The notes beneath the pieces were generated by a model. That model searched no databases. It saw only the letters and a program-made list of their open reading frames with translations, and was not told the DNA's origin. A program made the translations under genes and the position numbers. A DNA stretch of 64,000 nt from Saccharopolyspora phatthalungensis (GTDB taxonomy: Bacteria; Actinomycetota; Actinomycetes; Mycobacteriales; Pseudonocardiaceae): positions 1,612,001-1,676,000 of the forward strand of contig NZ_JACHIW010000001.1 of NCBI RefSeq assembly GCF_014203395.1, read 5' to 3'. Below, piece by piece: positions 50,135 through 60,233 of the stretch. Numbering within the stretch: position 1 is the first letter of the stretch; each line of letters opens with the position of its first letter.

Positions 50135-50689
50135 TCACACCCCGGACGTGTAGACCTTCGGGTCCAGCGTTCCGATGTAAGGCAGGTCACGGTAACGCTC
50201 GGCGTAGTCCAGCCCGTAGCCGACGACGAACTCGTTCGGGATGTCGAAGCCCACGTACTTCACCGGGACGTCCACCTGTACCGCGTCCGGCTTGCGCAGC
50301 AGCGTGCATACCTCCAACGACGCCGGGTTGCGCGAGCTCAGGTTCTTCAGCAGCCAGGACAGCGTCAGCCCGGAGTCGATGATGTCCTCGACGATCAGCA
50401 CATGCCGGTTGGCGATGTCGCGGTCGAGGTCCTTGAGGATGCGCACCACGCCGGACGACGAGGTGGATGAGCCGTACGAGCTGACCGCCATGAACTCCAG
50501 TTGCGCCGGCTGAGGCAGCGCCCGCGCGAAGTCGGTCATGAACATCACCGCGCCCTTGAGCACGCCGACCAGCAACAGATCACCACCGGTCTGCCGGTAG
50601 TCCTCGTCGACCTGCTTGGCCAGCTCGGTGACCTTGTCGTTGATCTGCTGCTCGGTGATGAGCACAGCAGCAATGTCGCCGTCGTACAC
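50135..50689 (-). CDS. hpt: Hypoxanthine phosphoribosyltransferase
   Basis: This purine-salvage enzyme transfers phosphoribose from PRPP to hypoxanthine or guanine. The PRPP-binding motif is [14 protein letters not shown] and a conserved SSYGSST loop is present. It has 184 residues with a GTG start at 50689. It lies between tilS and ftsH, the common actinobacterial and firmicute order. Confidence 0.95.
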   Translation of the reverse strand: MYDGDIAAVLITEQQINDKVTELAKQVDEDYRQTGGDLLLVGVLKGAVMFMTDFARALPQPAQLEFMAVSSYGSSTSSSGVVRILKDLDRDIANRHVLIVEDIIDSGLTLSWLLKNLSSRNPASLEVCTLLRKPDAVQVDVPVKYVGFDIPNEFVVGYGLDYAERYRDLPYIGTLDPKVYTSGV

Positions 50690-50734
50690 GGCCCGGCTTC
50701 CCCTCTTCCGAATCGACGGGACCGGTGGGCCTCG

Positions 50735-51721
50735 TCAGACATTCGGCGGCTTGCGACCCGCCGCTTCCACCAGAAGCGTGCCATGTGCCCGGCGCAGCAC
50801 AAAGTCGCCTGGCAAGGCCGGTCCGCCTTGGCCGCGCCACTCGGCCACCAACGAATCCGCCGCCCGGAGGTGCTCGTCGGTGATCTCGGGGATGCCGCGC
50901 TCCAGCAGCCAAGAGCGCAACACCCGGCGCCGCAACGCGCCCGGAACTTCCTTCAGCGCCACGGCATCGAGTGCTCCGCGGACCTCGACGCGGCTCTGCA
51001 CCTCGGCGGCCATGACGTCCAGCGCGTCGGCGTCCTCGCGCAGCTGCCGCGCGGTTCGAGCCAGCGCCTCCCGCACCCCGCCTTGCAGCACGTCTTCCAG
51101 CAGGGGCAGGACCTCTGTGCGCAACCGCACACGCGTGAAGCGGGAATCGGAGTTGTGCGGGTCCTGCCACGGCTCCAGACCGAGGGCCGCGCAGGCGGCC
51201 TCCGTCGTCGCCCGGCGGATGCCCAGGAACGGGCGCGCCCATGGCGGATCCACCGCCCGCATTCCCGAAATCGAGCGGGCGCCCGAACCGCGCCCGAGCC
51301 CGAGCAGCACGGTTTCGGCCTGATCATCGAGGGTGTGCCCGAGCAGCACGAGGGAGCCTGGCGGACGTTCGTCGCGCAGCGCCGTGTAGCGCGCGTGGCG
51401 GGCAGCGGCCTCCACCCCACCGCCGGTCCCGACCTCGACCTTGATCACCCGGGCGGAACACCCAAGCTCGCGGAGCTGCTCAGCCGCGCGAACGGCGACA
51501 TCAGCGGAGCCAGCCTGAAGCCCGTGGTCCACGACCAGACCGTGCACCGCGATGCCCCCGTGGCGAGCGGCGTGCGAGGCGGCAGCGGCGAGCGCCAGCG
51601 AGTCCGCGCCGCCGGAGCACGCGACGACGAGCGGTTCGCCCCGGAAAGGCGCCGCGGCAGCGGAGCCGAGCAGACGCCGGACGGCGGTGCGGACGGCGCT
51701 GACGGCGGGGTCGGGCGGCAC
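50735..51721 (-). CDS. tilS: tRNA(Ile)-lysidine synthetase
   Basis: TilS converts C34 of the AUA-reading tRNA-Ile to lysidine. The N-type ATP-pyrophosphatase P-loop is SGGADS (36-41), followed by VDHGLQAGSADVA and LGHTLDDQAETVLL. It has 328 residues and lacks the long C-terminal domain of the E. coli enzyme, as is usual in actinobacteria. GTG at 51721 has GGGAGA upstream. It lies 45 bases before hpt. Confidence 0.94.
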   Translation of the reverse strand: MPPDPAVSAVRTAVRRLLGSAAAAPFRGEPLVVACSGGADSLALAAAASHAARHGGIAVHGLVVDHGLQAGSADVAVRAAEQLRELGCSARVIKVEVGTGGGVEAAARHARYTALRDERPPGSLVLLGHTLDDQAETVLLGLGRGSGARSISGMRAVDPPWARPFLGIRRATTEAACAALGLEPWQDPHNSDSRFTRVRLRTEVLPLLEDVLQGGVREALARTARQLREDADALDVMAAEVQSRVEVRGALDAVALKEVPGALRRRVLRSWLLERGIPEITDEHLRAADSLVAEWRGQGGPALPGDFVLRRAHGTLLVEAAGRKPPNV

Positions 51722-51815
51722 AGGGCCATTCTCCCGCCTCGGCCCGGCCGGATCCGCACGAGTGCTCCGTTCGGTGCGGGCCGGAGCCTTCCGCTCAGGA
51801 ACGCCGGTAGCGCGG

Positions 51816-52940
51816 TCAGCCGTGGACTCGGCGGATCCAGGCTGCGGGATCGTTGATCTCGGCGCGGTTCGGCAGGTGCTCCGGCGACGACCAGACCGCG
51901 TTGAAGTCGGCCATTCCGACGGCGTTCACGACGTGCCGGGTGAACGCCCCGCCCTGCGCGTACTGGCGGATCTTCGCGTCGACCCCGAGCAGGCTGCGCA
52001 GGACGCGGTCGAGCAGCCCGCCGCCCTTGCGCCGCTCAGTGAACCGCTGCCGGATCGTGGCCACGCTCGGCACCACTTGCGGGCCCACCGCGTCCATCAC
52101 GTGATCGGCGTGCCCCTCCAGCAGCGTGGAGATGGCGATGATCCGGTCCAGCGCGGCCCGCTGCGTCGGCGTTTGCAGGAGCTCGATCCACCCGAGCACG
52201 CCGGGGCTGGAGTCACTGCTGGATCGGACCGAGCGGGCCTCGCGCAACACGGCGGGCAACCGGCTCAGCAACTCGCCGGTGGTGCCTTCCATCTCGGCCA
52301 GCAACGTGCCAAGGCACGCCGTGAAGTGCTCGCGCAGCCACGGCACCGCGTTGAATTGCAGCCGGTGCGTCGACTCGTGCAGGCACACCCACATCCGGAA
52401 GTCGTCTGCGGGCACCCCGAGCGACTTCTGCGCCGCGACGACGTTCGGCGCCACCAGCAGCAACCGGCCGCGTTGCCCGGCGACCCCGGACTCACCGTAC
52501 GGATCGAACTGGCCGAGCACCTTGCCGCCGAGGTAGGCGAGCACGACCCCGGCCTGTACCCCGGCACCACGTGCGCCCAGGCCGCCGAAGGCTTCGGCGC
52601 CCCGCAGCACCTGGGAGTCCGCTGTGGACAGCGCGGCGTCGGTGAGCTCGGCGAGACCATCGGCCGCACCGCGCACCCAGGCGGGCCGGTCGACGACATC
52701 ACCCTCCGCGATCGGCAGCTCCTGGCCGAGGCCGGTCAGCTCGCGGACGTGGGTTTCGGCTTCGACGCTGAACTGCCGCAGCGAGCGCACCGCTTGCTCG
52801 GCCTCGGCCCGCGGCACCTCCGGCCCCGGCTTCATCAACCGGACGGCGGTAGCGACGGCGACGTTCCAGTCCAGCGCCCGATGCTCCCCGGCAACGCCCC
52901 GGTCCGGCGGCGGAGGCAGGGTGGAAGGTCGGGCGTTCAC
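51816..52940 (-). CDS. DUF2342 zinc-dependent metalloprotease-like protein
   Basis: The 374-residue protein carries HESTH (188-192) and, downstream, LEGHADHVMD, which together could supply zinc ligands and a catalytic Glu. These motifs define the DUF2342 family, named in databases as zinc-dependent metalloprotease or F420-biosynthesis-associated protein. The same gene precedes tilS in M. tuberculosis. GTG at 52940 is chosen; the frame is open to 53069. No signal peptide is seen, so it acts in the cytoplasm. The substrate is unknown. Confidence 0.88.
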   Translation of the reverse strand: MNARPSTLPPPPDRGVAGEHRALDWNVAVATAVRLMKPGPEVPRAEAEQAVRSLRQFSVEAETHVRELTGLGQELPIAEGDVVDRPAWVRGAADGLAELTDAALSTADSQVLRGAEAFGGLGARGAGVQAGVVLAYLGGKVLGQFDPYGESGVAGQRGRLLLVAPNVVAAQKSLGVPADDFRMWVCLHESTHRLQFNAVPWLREHFTACLGTLLAEMEGTTGELLSRLPAVLREARSVRSSSDSSPGVLGWIELLQTPTQRAALDRIIAISTLLEGHADHVMDAVGPQVVPSVATIRQRFTERRKGGGLLDRVLRSLLGVDAKIRQYAQGGAFTRHVVNAVGMADFNAVWSSPEHLPNRAEINDPAAWIRRVHG

Positions 52941-53108
52941 ACGACCGACCGTACCCGCTCGCCACCCTCGCAGGTACCTCACTTTCGAGCGGTCGACGCC
53001 GACACCCTGCGCAGCCGCCGGAACATCCCGGCCCGGCAAGGGCCCGATCGGGTCGGTCGCTGCCGCCATGCGCCGGACCGCCGATTTCGCGCAACAGCGG
53101 CGCTGTGG

Positions 53109-56100
53109 CTATCGGCAGCCGCAGCCACGCAATGCGTCGGCGACCTTGTCCAGCGCCGGACGAGCCGCCGCCGAGCTGGTGCCGTTGGACATGAGCGCGA
53201 ACACCAGCAGCCGCCCGTCCTCGGTGACCACCGTGCCGGCGAGGCTGTTGGCACCGTCCAGGGTGCCGGTCTTGGCCCGCACCCAGCCCTGGCCCGGGCT
53301 GCCGTGATAGCGCTCGGTCAGGCTGCCGCTGCCCGCGGCGATCGGCAGGCCAGGCAGCAGCGCCCGCAGCTTCGCGGACTGCGGCGGCAATCCGCCCTCT
53401 GGGTTCGCCGCGGCATTCGCCGACGCCAACAGCGAGCCGAGCAGGTTGGGCGTGACCTTGTCCTCTAGCGACAGCCCGCTGCCGTCGACCATCGCCGACC
53501 CGCCGAGGTCGAAGCCGTTGTTCCGCAGGACCTCGCGCACCGCCTTGACCGAACCGGCGAAGGACGGCTCGTTGCCGGTGGCGATGGCGACCTCACGGGC
53601 CAGCGCCTCGGCGAGCACGTTGTCCGAGTGCTGCAACACGGCCTCGGTCATTTCCTGCACAGTCGCCGACTGAACCTGCCCGAGCACCTGAGCGTTCGGC
53701 GGGGCCGTGCCCTGCGACACCGCTGCGACGCCCAGCCGCGCGGCCAACTCCTGCGCGACCTGCAGCGCCGGGACCGAGGAACGCGGACTGACGTCCTGGG
53801 TCGGGTCGGACCGCCCGCCGTCGAGCATCACCGGCTCCATCGGCGAGTAGAACCCGGCGGCCACGTCCTGTGGCAACCAGCCCGGGGCGCTGCGCGGCCC
53901 GGTGTACCGGCTGGTGTCGACCTGCACGGAAGTCACGTTCCCGCCGGTCGCGGCCTTGACCTGGGCCACCAGGTCGTCGAGCCGCGGTGCCCCGGGGTAC
54001 ACCGACTCCTTGCCCGCAGCCAGCTTGGACAGCGTCGGGTCGCCGCCACCCACCAGCACCACGCTGCCCGGCTGGCTGCCGCGCACCACCTTGGTGGTGA
54101 ACCGGTGCTGGTGGTCGAGCGCGAGCAGCGCCGCGCTCATCGTCAGCAGCTTGCCGGTGGAGGCCGGGACGAGCGCTTGGCCGGGATTCTGCTGCCACAG
54201 CACCGAGCCGGTCTGGGCATCGAGCACGACCCCACCGAGCGTGCCCAGACCGGGGTCGGCGAGCGGGCCCGCCAGCGCGGAGCCGATGCCGGATTGCTGG
54301 GGCAGCGGCGCGCTCCGGCTGAGGGGTTTGAACGCCGGATCGAGCTGGACCGGCGCGGGCGGGTCCGCGATCTGCGCCTCCGTCAGGGCGTCGACCAGTG
54401 TCGGACCGAAGGCGACGCCTGCCCCGAGCAGCACGACCACGCTCACTGCGACCGCGATGAGCATCCGGCGACGTCGCCGCGGCTGCTCGGCCTCGGGCGG
54501 CTCGGCCTCCGGCGGGTCCGCGCTCATCGGCGGCTGCGGCGGTGGGGTGGTCGGCGGCTGGTTCGGGGGAATCCGCTGCGGCTGCGCCCGCGGTGCGGTC
54601 AGCCCGGCGAAATCCTCCGGCGACGCGGGTTTGGGGGCCGAAACACCGGCCAAGCCCGCCGGCGACACGGATTGCGGCCCGATGCGCTGCGGTTGAGCCC
54701 GCGGCGGAGCCAGGCCCGCGAATGCGTCCGGCGACGCGGCCGGGGCCGGTGGTGCTAGGCCCGCTGGGCCCTGCGGCGGCCCGCTTGACGGATTGGCGCG
54801 CGGCGCGGCCAGACCCGCGAAGTTCCCGCCGGATGCCGGGCGCGGCGGCGGCCCGTCGAAGTCCGGTCGGGCGAACTGTTGGGTCCGCTCGGCTGGCGCG
54901 ACCGGCGGAACGGCCTTGAACTGCTGTGTCGCCGACCCCGAGTCCGGGGCGGCGCGCAGTCCTTCGAGGTCCTTGAGATCGATCCGGGCGGTCTTCTCCG
55001 CCTCGGTTTCCGCCGGAGCCTTCGCGATCCGCTGGGTCGGGTCACGCTGCCCGGCGACTGGCGCGAACTGCCCGGCGGCACCGATCTGCGGGATCTGCTG
55101 CGTCTGCTCGGTGTTGCTGGGCGCCGAATCGGCAGGGCCGCCACTCGGTGGCGGCGCGGCGATGATCGGCGTGAACCGCTGTGTCTGATCAGCACCGGTT
55201 GGCTGGGTCTGCTCGGCAGCGGTCGGTGGCTCGACGACTACGCGTTCCTGCTCGTCGGTCGGCCGGTCGTCCCGCTCGGGCTCTTTGCTGTCACTTCGCT
55301 CGGACGTCGGCTCGCCGCCGGTTGCCGCTGTCGTCCCGCCTACCTCTCGGGACTCGGCCTCCGTCGCAGCTGCGGTTCCAACTTCCGCGCCGCGCTCGGT
55401 GCCGACACTGATCTTCCCCTCAGCAGCGGCGTCGCGACCAGGCTCCGCGGCGGCGCTCGTTTCGCCCCCGGACTCGACGGTTGAACCGGAGTCGGCCTCG
55501 GAATGGGAGTCCCCCGCAGTCTCCGGGGCCGCACCGCCGATGTTTGCCGCACCCCCTGGCTCGGCCGCCGCACCGGTGGCGGGAACAGCGGAATCGGCCG
55601 CCGTGCCGGGCTCGGAGCCGACGCCCGTCGCGTCTCCGGATCCGGCATCCACAGCGGACTCTGGGCCAGTGGCGGAAGGTGCGGGTTCGGTTGCCGCTCC
55701 AGATTCGATGTCGGCCGCAACCACCGATCCGGGACCGGGCCCATCGCTTGCTGCGGCCTCTGCCTCCGCACCGGCCTCGGTGTCGACGGCCGTTCCAGAT
55801 GCGGTGCTAGCGGCAAAAGTCGTCCCGGAATCCGCACCCGTTTCCGACTCGGACCCGGCCGCAGCGACCGTTCCCAAGCCAGTGGTCATTCCGGCGTCGG
55901 GCTCGGTGCTGGACGTTCCGGATCGGGCGTCGGTGCCGGTTTCGGCCTTCTCCCCAGCGGCGACTGCCCCCGACTCGGTGGCGCCGTCGGTTTCCCGCTC
56001 GGTGGCGCCGTCGGTTTCCCGCTCGGTGGCGCCGTCGGTTTCCCGCTCGGTGGCGCCGTCGGTTTCCCGCTCGGTGGCGCCGTCGGTTTCCCGCTCGGTG

Positions 56101-57311
56101 GCGCCGTCGGTTTCCCGCTCGGTGGCGCCGTCGGTTTCGGGGTCGGTCTCGCAGTCGGTTCCGAGGTCGGTGGTGTTGTCGGTTTCGGGCCCGGCGCCCG
56201 CGTCCGTCGCCGTCCCTGACTCGGGGGTCTCCGCGCTGCTGTCGCCGGTTCCCGGCGCAGCAGTTTCTTGCTCCGCATCAGCGGGCTCGGCTCCGGTCTT
56301 AGCTACCGTTTCGCTCTCGGCGCCGCTACCGGTCTCCGCTTTCGTTCCGGACTTCTCCGTGCTCGCGCCGGATTCGGCGTGTTCGCGGGGTGTGCTTTCG
56401 CCTTCGGTTCCCTTGATCGGTTCGGCGACGCCCTCGGCCCCATCCCCCGGCTCGTCGGCGACCTCGTCACCCGACTGACCATCGGCGTCACCCGACTGAC
56501 CATCGGCGTCACCCGACTGACCATCGGCGGCAGTTTCATTGGACCGCTCGGCCGCATCGGAGACAGCTTCCGACGGCCCTTCGCCGAGCCTCCCGGCGAC
56601 GCGCTTCGGCTCGCCATCGTCGGCATCGGCACTGCGCTGGGACTGCTCGTCGGCGGCAGCCGCCTGTCCCTGCGGTTTCGCCTGATACTCGGGCAGCGTC
56701 TCCGCATTACTCGCGCTGCTGGCCGATACTGCGGCTTGCGCGGCGTCGGCCTGTTCGCCGCCGTTGGATTCGGCCGGATCAGCCGTCGTCAACCGCGCGG
56801 CCTTCTCGACCTCGCCGCCTGTCGCGTTCGCCTCGGCATTGATCTGCGAGGACTTCTCGTCAGCGGCCGACTCGGAAGCCGTCAGCCGCGCAGTGTCCCG
56901 CACGCCGGCGGCGTCTTCCCCAGCGGCAGCCGAGGATCCAGCGTCAAGCTTGCCCCCGACTCTCTTCGTCGCGGTGACCGGGACCGCAGCGGCTGTGTCA
57001 TTGGTCTCATCAGAATCGGCCTGTCCCACGGGCTTCTGTGCCGCGCCGGGTGTGCCCTGACTCGTCGCGCCGGGTTGCGGCGAGCCATCGGGCGCGGCAG
57101 CGACCGAGGTCGCGGCCTCGGAAGGCGGGTTGGGGCCGGTCTGGGGTTCGGTGTTCTCCGACGTCGCGGCGGCTTCGTCTGCCGAGGGCCAGTCCGGCGG
57201 CGAGCCGTCCGGGGACGACGCATCGGTTCGGGTCGGGCTCTCGCTATCCGGTGCTGACGCTCGGACGTCGGTCTCGGACACCTCACCCCCGTTGTTCTGG
57301 GGTTCGGGCAC
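53109..57311 (-). CDS. dacB: PBP4-type D-Ala-D-Ala carboxypeptidase with giant N-terminal extension
   Basis: The C-terminal 430 residues form a class C penicillin-binding domain: SxxK is S1051-T-G-K1054, SxN is S1229-D-N1231, and KTG is K1347-T-G1349. They are preceded by one TM helix (about 950-972) with five Arg on its cytoplasmic side. The N-terminal 949 residues are therefore predicted to be cytoplasmic. They are low-complexity, rich in Glu, Asp, Ala, Thr, Gly and Ser, with 7- and 8-residue tandem repeats, five T-Q-[QR]-[FI] motifs at about 705-812, and four FAGL-x-APRA-like repeats near 820-925. The usual family length is 450-550. GTG at 57311 has GAGGAGGAG upstream. Confidence 0.92.
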   Translation of the reverse strand: MPEPQNNGGEVSETDVRASAPDSESPTRTDASSPDGSPPDWPSADEAAATSENTEPQTGPNPPSEAATSVAAAPDGSPQPGATSQGTPGAAQKPVGQADSDETNDTAAAVPVTATKRVGGKLDAGSSAAAGEDAAGVRDTARLTASESAADEKSSQINAEANATGGEVEKAARLTTADPAESNGGEQADAAQAAVSASSASNAETLPEYQAKPQGQAAAADEQSQRSADADDGEPKRVAGRLGEGPSEAVSDAAERSNETAADGQSGDADGQSGDADGQSGDEVADEPGDGAEGVAEPIKGTEGESTPREHAESGASTEKSGTKAETGSGAESETVAKTGAEPADAEQETAAPGTGDSSAETPESGTATDAGAGPETDNTTDLGTDCETDPETDGATERETDGATERETDGATERETDGATERETDGATERETDGATERETDGATESGAVAAGEKAETGTDARSGTSSTEPDAGMTTGLGTVAAAGSESETGADSGTTFAASTASGTAVDTEAGAEAEAAASDGPGPGSVVAADIESGAATEPAPSATGPESAVDAGSGDATGVGSEPGTAADSAVPATGAAAEPGGAANIGGAAPETAGDSHSEADSGSTVESGGETSAAAEPGRDAAAEGKISVGTERGAEVGTAAATEAESREVGGTTAATGGEPTSERSDSKEPERDDRPTDEQERVVVEPPTAAEQTQPTGADQTQRFTPIIAAPPPSGGPADSAPSNTEQTQQIPQIGAAGQFAPVAGQRDPTQRIAKAPAETEAEKTARIDLKDLEGLRAAPDSGSATQQFKAVPPVAPAERTQQFARPDFDGPPPRPASGGNFAGLAAPRANPSSGPPQGPAGLAPPAPAASPDAFAGLAPPRAQPQRIGPQSVSPAGLAGVSAPKPASPEDFAGLTAPRAQPQRIPPNQPPTTPPPQPPMSADPPEAEPPEAEQPRRRRRMLIAVAVSVVVLLGAGVAFGPTLVDALTEAQIADPPAPVQLDPAFKPLSRSAPLPQQSGIGSALAGPLADPGLGTLGGVVLDAQTGSVLWQQNPGQALVPASTGKLLTMSAALLALDHQHRFTTKVVRGSQPGSVVLVGGGDPTLSKLAAGKESVYPGAPRLDDLVAQVKAATGGNVTSVQVDTSRYTGPRSAPGWLPQDVAAGFYSPMEPVMLDGGRSDPTQDVSPRSSVPALQVAQELAARLGVAAVSQGTAPPNAQVLGQVQSATVQEMTEAVLQHSDNVLAEALAREVAIATGNEPSFAGSVKAVREVLRNNGFDLGGSAMVDGSGLSLEDKVTPNLLGSLLASANAAANPEGGLPPQSAKLRALLPGLPIAAGSGSLTERYHGSPGQGWVRAKTGTLDGANSLAGTVVTEDGRLLVFALMSNGTSSAAARPALDKVADALRGCGCR
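55981..56124. repeat. 24-bp tandem repeat inside dacB
   Basis: Six identical 24-bp units, with a seventh diverging after about 14 bases, encode ATERETDG repeated (about residues 396-445). The lack of any silent change shows recent expansion. The unit is a multiple of three, so copy-number change keeps the frame. Confidence 0.95.
56465..56527. repeat. 21-bp tandem repeat inside dacB
   Basis: Three identical 21-bp units encode the 7-residue repeat DGQSGDA in the acidic N-terminal region (about residues 262-282), independent of the 24-bp array. Confidence 0.9.
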
Positions 57312-57457
57312 GTGCTCCTCCTCGACAGATCGCCAGCCTGCCAGATTGCGAGCTCCCGCACTGCGGTGGGGCCCGGAGAGCCCCCGTGGTCCACACTAGA
57401 CGTGGTCGCGCGCGCGAGCGGGCGGCTGCATCCGACGCAAGACGAGTGAGGAACCGC

Positions 57458-57946
57458 GTGGACTTCGACGTCACGATCGAGATCCCCAAGGGGAACCGGA
57501 ACAAGTACGAGGTGGACCACGAAACGGGACGAATCCGTCTCGACCGGACGTTGTTCACCGCCACCCAGTACCCGGCGGACTACGGGTTCATCGAGGACAC
57601 CCTCGGCGAGGACGGCGACCCGCTGGACGCACTGGTCCTGGTGCAGGAACCGACGTTCCCCGGCTGCCTGATCAAGTCGCGCGCCATCGGCATGTTCCGG
57701 ATGCGCGACGAGAAGGGCGGCGACGACAAGGTCATCTGCGTGCCCTCGGATGACCCGCGCCAGGAGCACCTGCGCGACATCCATCACATCGCCGAGTTCT
57801 ACAGGCTGGAGATCCAGCACTTCTTCGAGGTGTACAAGGACCTGGAGCCGGGCAAGAGCGTGGAGGGCGCAACGTGGGTCGGCCGCACCGAGGCCGAAGC
57901 GGAGATCAAGCGCTCGTACGAACGGGCAAAGGAACAGGGGCACTGA
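57458..57946 (+). CDS. ppa: Inorganic pyrophosphatase
   Basis: This family I soluble pyrophosphatase of 162 residues hydrolyses PPi, pulling biosynthetic reactions forward. Active-site segments [27 protein letters not shown] and GDPLDALVL contain the metal-binding aspartates. GTG at 57458 has GAGGAA upstream. It is divergent from dacB, as in M. tuberculosis, and followed by a strong terminator. Confidence 0.95.
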   Translation: MDFDVTIEIPKGNRNKYEVDHETGRIRLDRTLFTATQYPADYGFIEDTLGEDGDPLDALVLVQEPTFPGCLIKSRAIGMFRMRDEKGGDDKVICVPSDDPRQEHLRDIHHIAEFYRLEIQHFFEVYKDLEPGKSVEGATWVGRTEAEAEIKRSYERAKEQGH

Positions 57947-57958
57947 AACCCCCGACCC

Positions 57959-58008
57959 GCGAAAGGGCCCTTACCGCGCTGGATGCGGTGAGGGCCCTTT
58001 CGCGTTTA
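57959..58008 (+). terminator. Intrinsic terminator after ppa
   Basis: A 19-bp stem with one wobble (57959-57977 with 57985-58003), a 7-base loop and a short T run (GTTTA) lie 12 bases past the stop. Confidence 0.9.
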
Positions 58009-58056
58009 TCCCCAGTTATCCACAGAGTTGTGGATAACTGGGGATTCTGTGGATAA
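58006..58056. other. Cluster of DnaA-box 9-mers in a perfect dyad
   Basis: TTATCCACA occurs at 58016-58024 and, inverted, at 58029-58037 and 58048-58056; TTATCCCCA at 58006-58014 differs by one base. CCCCAGTTATCCAC (58010-58023) and GTGGATAACTGGGG (58030-58043) form a perfect 14-bp dyad. Three exact consensus DnaA boxes within 41 bp suggest a DnaA-binding site away from oriC. As RNA it could also act as a terminator for the convergent genes. Confidence 0.65.
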
Positions 58057-58070
58057 CTCTGGGGACAGGG

Positions 58071-59690
58071 TCAGTCGAGGCGGATGTCGCGGAGCAGCCA
58101 GGCGAGCGCGAAAGCGACCAGGATCACGCAGCCCCCGACGAAGAACACCGTGTCCATCGAGCTGGCGAAGCCCTCCAGGACGGGCCGCGCCAGGCGCGGG
58201 TCCAGGTTGTAGAGGAACGACGTGTCGTTGAGGTCGAGCCCCGACCCGTGACCGTGTTGCATCGCTTCGACGAACGATCGGTTGGCCGGGTTCGCCAGCA
58301 GCGCCGGATCGCGCAGCGCGGCGACGAAATCCGGCCTTGCGAAGGCGGCGCGCATCGCGTCCTCGATCCGGCCGCCGACCGTGCTGAACAGCACCGACAG
58401 GAAGGCCGCGGCACCCACGGTGCCGCCGGTCTGGCGGAACAGGTTCACCGATGCCGTCGCCACGCCCAGGTCGCGCGGGGTGGCGTCGGTCTGCACCACG
58501 AGCGTCAACGTCTGCATCAGCATGCCCAGCCCGCAGCCCATGACCACGGCCGTCAACCCCACCTGGATCAGCGAGGTGTCCACCTCGATCAGGCTGAACA
58601 GGAACAGCGCGGCGGACATGAACGCGGCGCCGATGATCGGGAACACCTTCAACCGGCCGGTCTTGGCGATCAGCGTGCCGACGACGCCGGTAGCGGTCAT
58701 GATCCCGGCGGTCATTGGCAGCAGCATCAGGCCCGCCTCGGTCGGACTCAGGCCCTTGACGATCTGCAGATACAGCGGCACCGAGCTCAACCCGCCGAAC
58801 ATCCCGACGCCGACGAGGAAATTGAGCAGGTTGCCCATCCGGAACGACGGGCGCCGGAACATCCGCAGCGGCAACAGCGCCTCGGCGCCCATCCGGCGCT
58901 CGACGAACACGAACAGCAGCAGCCCGAACGCGCCGATGGCGTACATGACCAGCGCGGTCGGCGACAGCCATCCCCACTCGCGGCCCTGCTCGGCGACGGT
59001 GAGCACCGGCACCAGCAGCACGACCAGCGCCACCGCGCCCAGGTAGTCGACGCGGTGCCGGACCCGCTCGGTGGCAACGTTGAGCACCTTGGCGACGACG
59101 GCCAGCGCCGCCAGCCCGACCGGCAGGTTGACCAGGAACACCCAGCGCCAGCCGTCGATGCCGACGAAAGTGTCCAGGCCGGCGAACAGGCCACCGATCA
59201 CCGGGCCGATCACGCTCGCGGCACCGAAGGTCGCCATGAAGTAGCCCTGGTAGCGGCTGCGCTGCCGGGCGGGCACCATGTCCGCGATGATCGTCAGTGC
59301 CAGCGACATCAGGCCACCGCCGCCGAGGCCCTGGATCGCGCGGAACGCGGCAAGCTCGTAGATCGAGTTGGCGAGCCCGCACAGCAGCGATCCGGTCAGG
59401 AACAGCGAGATCGCGGTCAGGTACAGCGGCTTGCGGCCGTAGATGTCGGAAAGCTTGCCGTACAGCGGCGTGGTGATGGTGGCGGTGATCAGGTATGCGG
59501 TGGTCACCCAGGCCTGCGCGGTCTGCCCGTGCAACTGGTCGGCGATGACGCGGATCGCCGAGCTGACGATGGTCTGGTCGAGCGCGCCCAGGAACATGCC
59601 CAGCATCAGGCCGGTGAGCACGGTCAGGATCTGGCGGTGGCTCAGTGCGGGCGCGGCGGTCTGCGCCGGTGGCACAGCCGTTTCCGACAT
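58071..59690 (-). CDS. EmrB/QacA-type drug efflux MFS transporter
   Basis: This DHA2-family proton antiporter of 539 residues has about 14 TM helices. Family motifs are LDQTIVSSAIRVIADQL in the first helix, GKLSDIYGRKPLYL in the 2-3 loop, and the R-x-x-Q-G segment FRAIQGLGGGG. ATG at 59690 follows GAGGAGAA. A large loop lies before the last helix, as in other actinomycete members. It is divergent from the PEP-synthase/rifampin-phosphotransferase-like gene beyond the next small gene, so drug resistance or export of a natural product is plausible. The substrate is unknown. Confidence 0.92.
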   Translation of the reverse strand: MSETAVPPAQTAAPALSHRQILTVLTGLMLGMFLGALDQTIVSSAIRVIADQLHGQTAQAWVTTAYLITATITTPLYGKLSDIYGRKPLYLTAISLFLTGSLLCGLANSIYELAAFRAIQGLGGGGLMSLALTIIADMVPARQRSRYQGYFMATFGAASVIGPVIGGLFAGLDTFVGIDGWRWVFLVNLPVGLAALAVVAKVLNVATERVRHRVDYLGAVALVVLLVPVLTVAEQGREWGWLSPTALVMYAIGAFGLLLFVFVERRMGAEALLPLRMFRRPSFRMGNLLNFLVGVGMFGGLSSVPLYLQIVKGLSPTEAGLMLLPMTAGIMTATGVVGTLIAKTGRLKVFPIIGAAFMSAALFLFSLIEVDTSLIQVGLTAVVMGCGLGMLMQTLTLVVQTDATPRDLGVATASVNLFRQTGGTVGAAAFLSVLFSTVGGRIEDAMRAAFARPDFVAALRDPALLANPANRSFVEAMQHGHGSGLDLNDTSFLYNLDPRLARPVLEGFASSMDTVFFVGGCVILVAFALAWLLRDIRLD

Positions 59691-59775
59691 CATTTCTCCT
59701 CGTGACGGGGCCGGTGCGATACCGGCGGAAGCGCCGCAGTACGAACATCCCCAGGAATTTGCTTGCAGCACTCAA

Positions 59776-60078
59776 CTAGTTGCCGAGATCAAGCATGACC
59801 TGCGAACAAATGCGAGGCAACTTCGTTTCCTGTGCGGTGGGCCACGTCAGCGCCGCCGCGCCTCCGACGGGCCGGGCATGCCGCACACCGGGCTGCCGGT
59901 CCGTCGCGGCACCGGTCGAGGGGCGCTTCCCGCTGCCCGGCTCGCGCGGGGGGTAGAACCGCGCCAGCTCGGTCCGCACCCGGGATATCGCCCGCCGCCG
60001 GCGCACGCGCCGCCGGATCGCCGGGGCAGGCACCACCAGGCCGCCCATCGCCGCCACCATCAAAATCCACCACTGCAT
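59776..60078 (-). CDS. Small membrane-anchored basic protein
   Basis: The 100-residue product starts at ATG 60078, behind a strong GGAGGAGGG ribosome site. It has one N-terminal hydrophobic helix (WWILMVAAMGGLVVPA), an Arg-rich patch (RRRVRRRR) and a polar tail. I recognise no family. It ends 85 bases before the efflux gene start on the same strand, so both may share a promoter near the palindrome at 60168. Confidence 0.5.
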   Translation of the reverse strand: MQWWILMVAAMGGLVVPAPAIRRRVRRRRAISRVRTELARFYPPREPGSGKRPSTGAATDRQPGVRHARPVGGAAALTWPTAQETKLPRICSQVMLDLGN

Positions 60079-60167
60079 TCCGATCCCTCCTCCGGAGAGA
60101 GAAATGCCGGACCGCTCGGCTCCTGATGCGGCAGCCGCCGATATCACCCCAATGGCTCAGCAAAAAT

Positions 60168-60181
60168 TCAACATATGTTGA
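60168..60181. promoter_or_regulatory. Palindromic operator candidate
   Basis: TCAACATATGTTGA is a perfect 14-bp palindrome in an AT-rich setting, placed between two divergent genes (starts at 60078 and 60234). This is the typical position and form of a TetR-, MarR- or PadR-type operator controlling both. No regulator gene is in reach. It is not the rifamycin-associated element known from rifampin-inactivation genes. Confidence 0.6.
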
Positions 60182-60233
60182 TTTAACCGTCGGCTGCGAG
60201 CTACCTTGCTTTCATCGGCGCGGGGAGGTTGAA

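Noticed and set aside
55981..56124. CRISPR array
   Set aside because: The 24-bp units are directly adjacent with no spacers and are translated inside dacB.
55285..56478. Plus-strand repetitive Ser/Val/Pro-rich frame opposite dacB
   Set aside because: Repeats whose unit is a multiple of three stay open in several frames. The minus-strand frame continues into the PBP domain, so the plus frame is a shadow.
60079..60233. Rifamycin-associated element upstream of the phosphotransferase-like gene
   Set aside because: The known 19-bp GC-rich palindrome is absent; only the AT-rich palindrome TCAACATATGTTGA is found.
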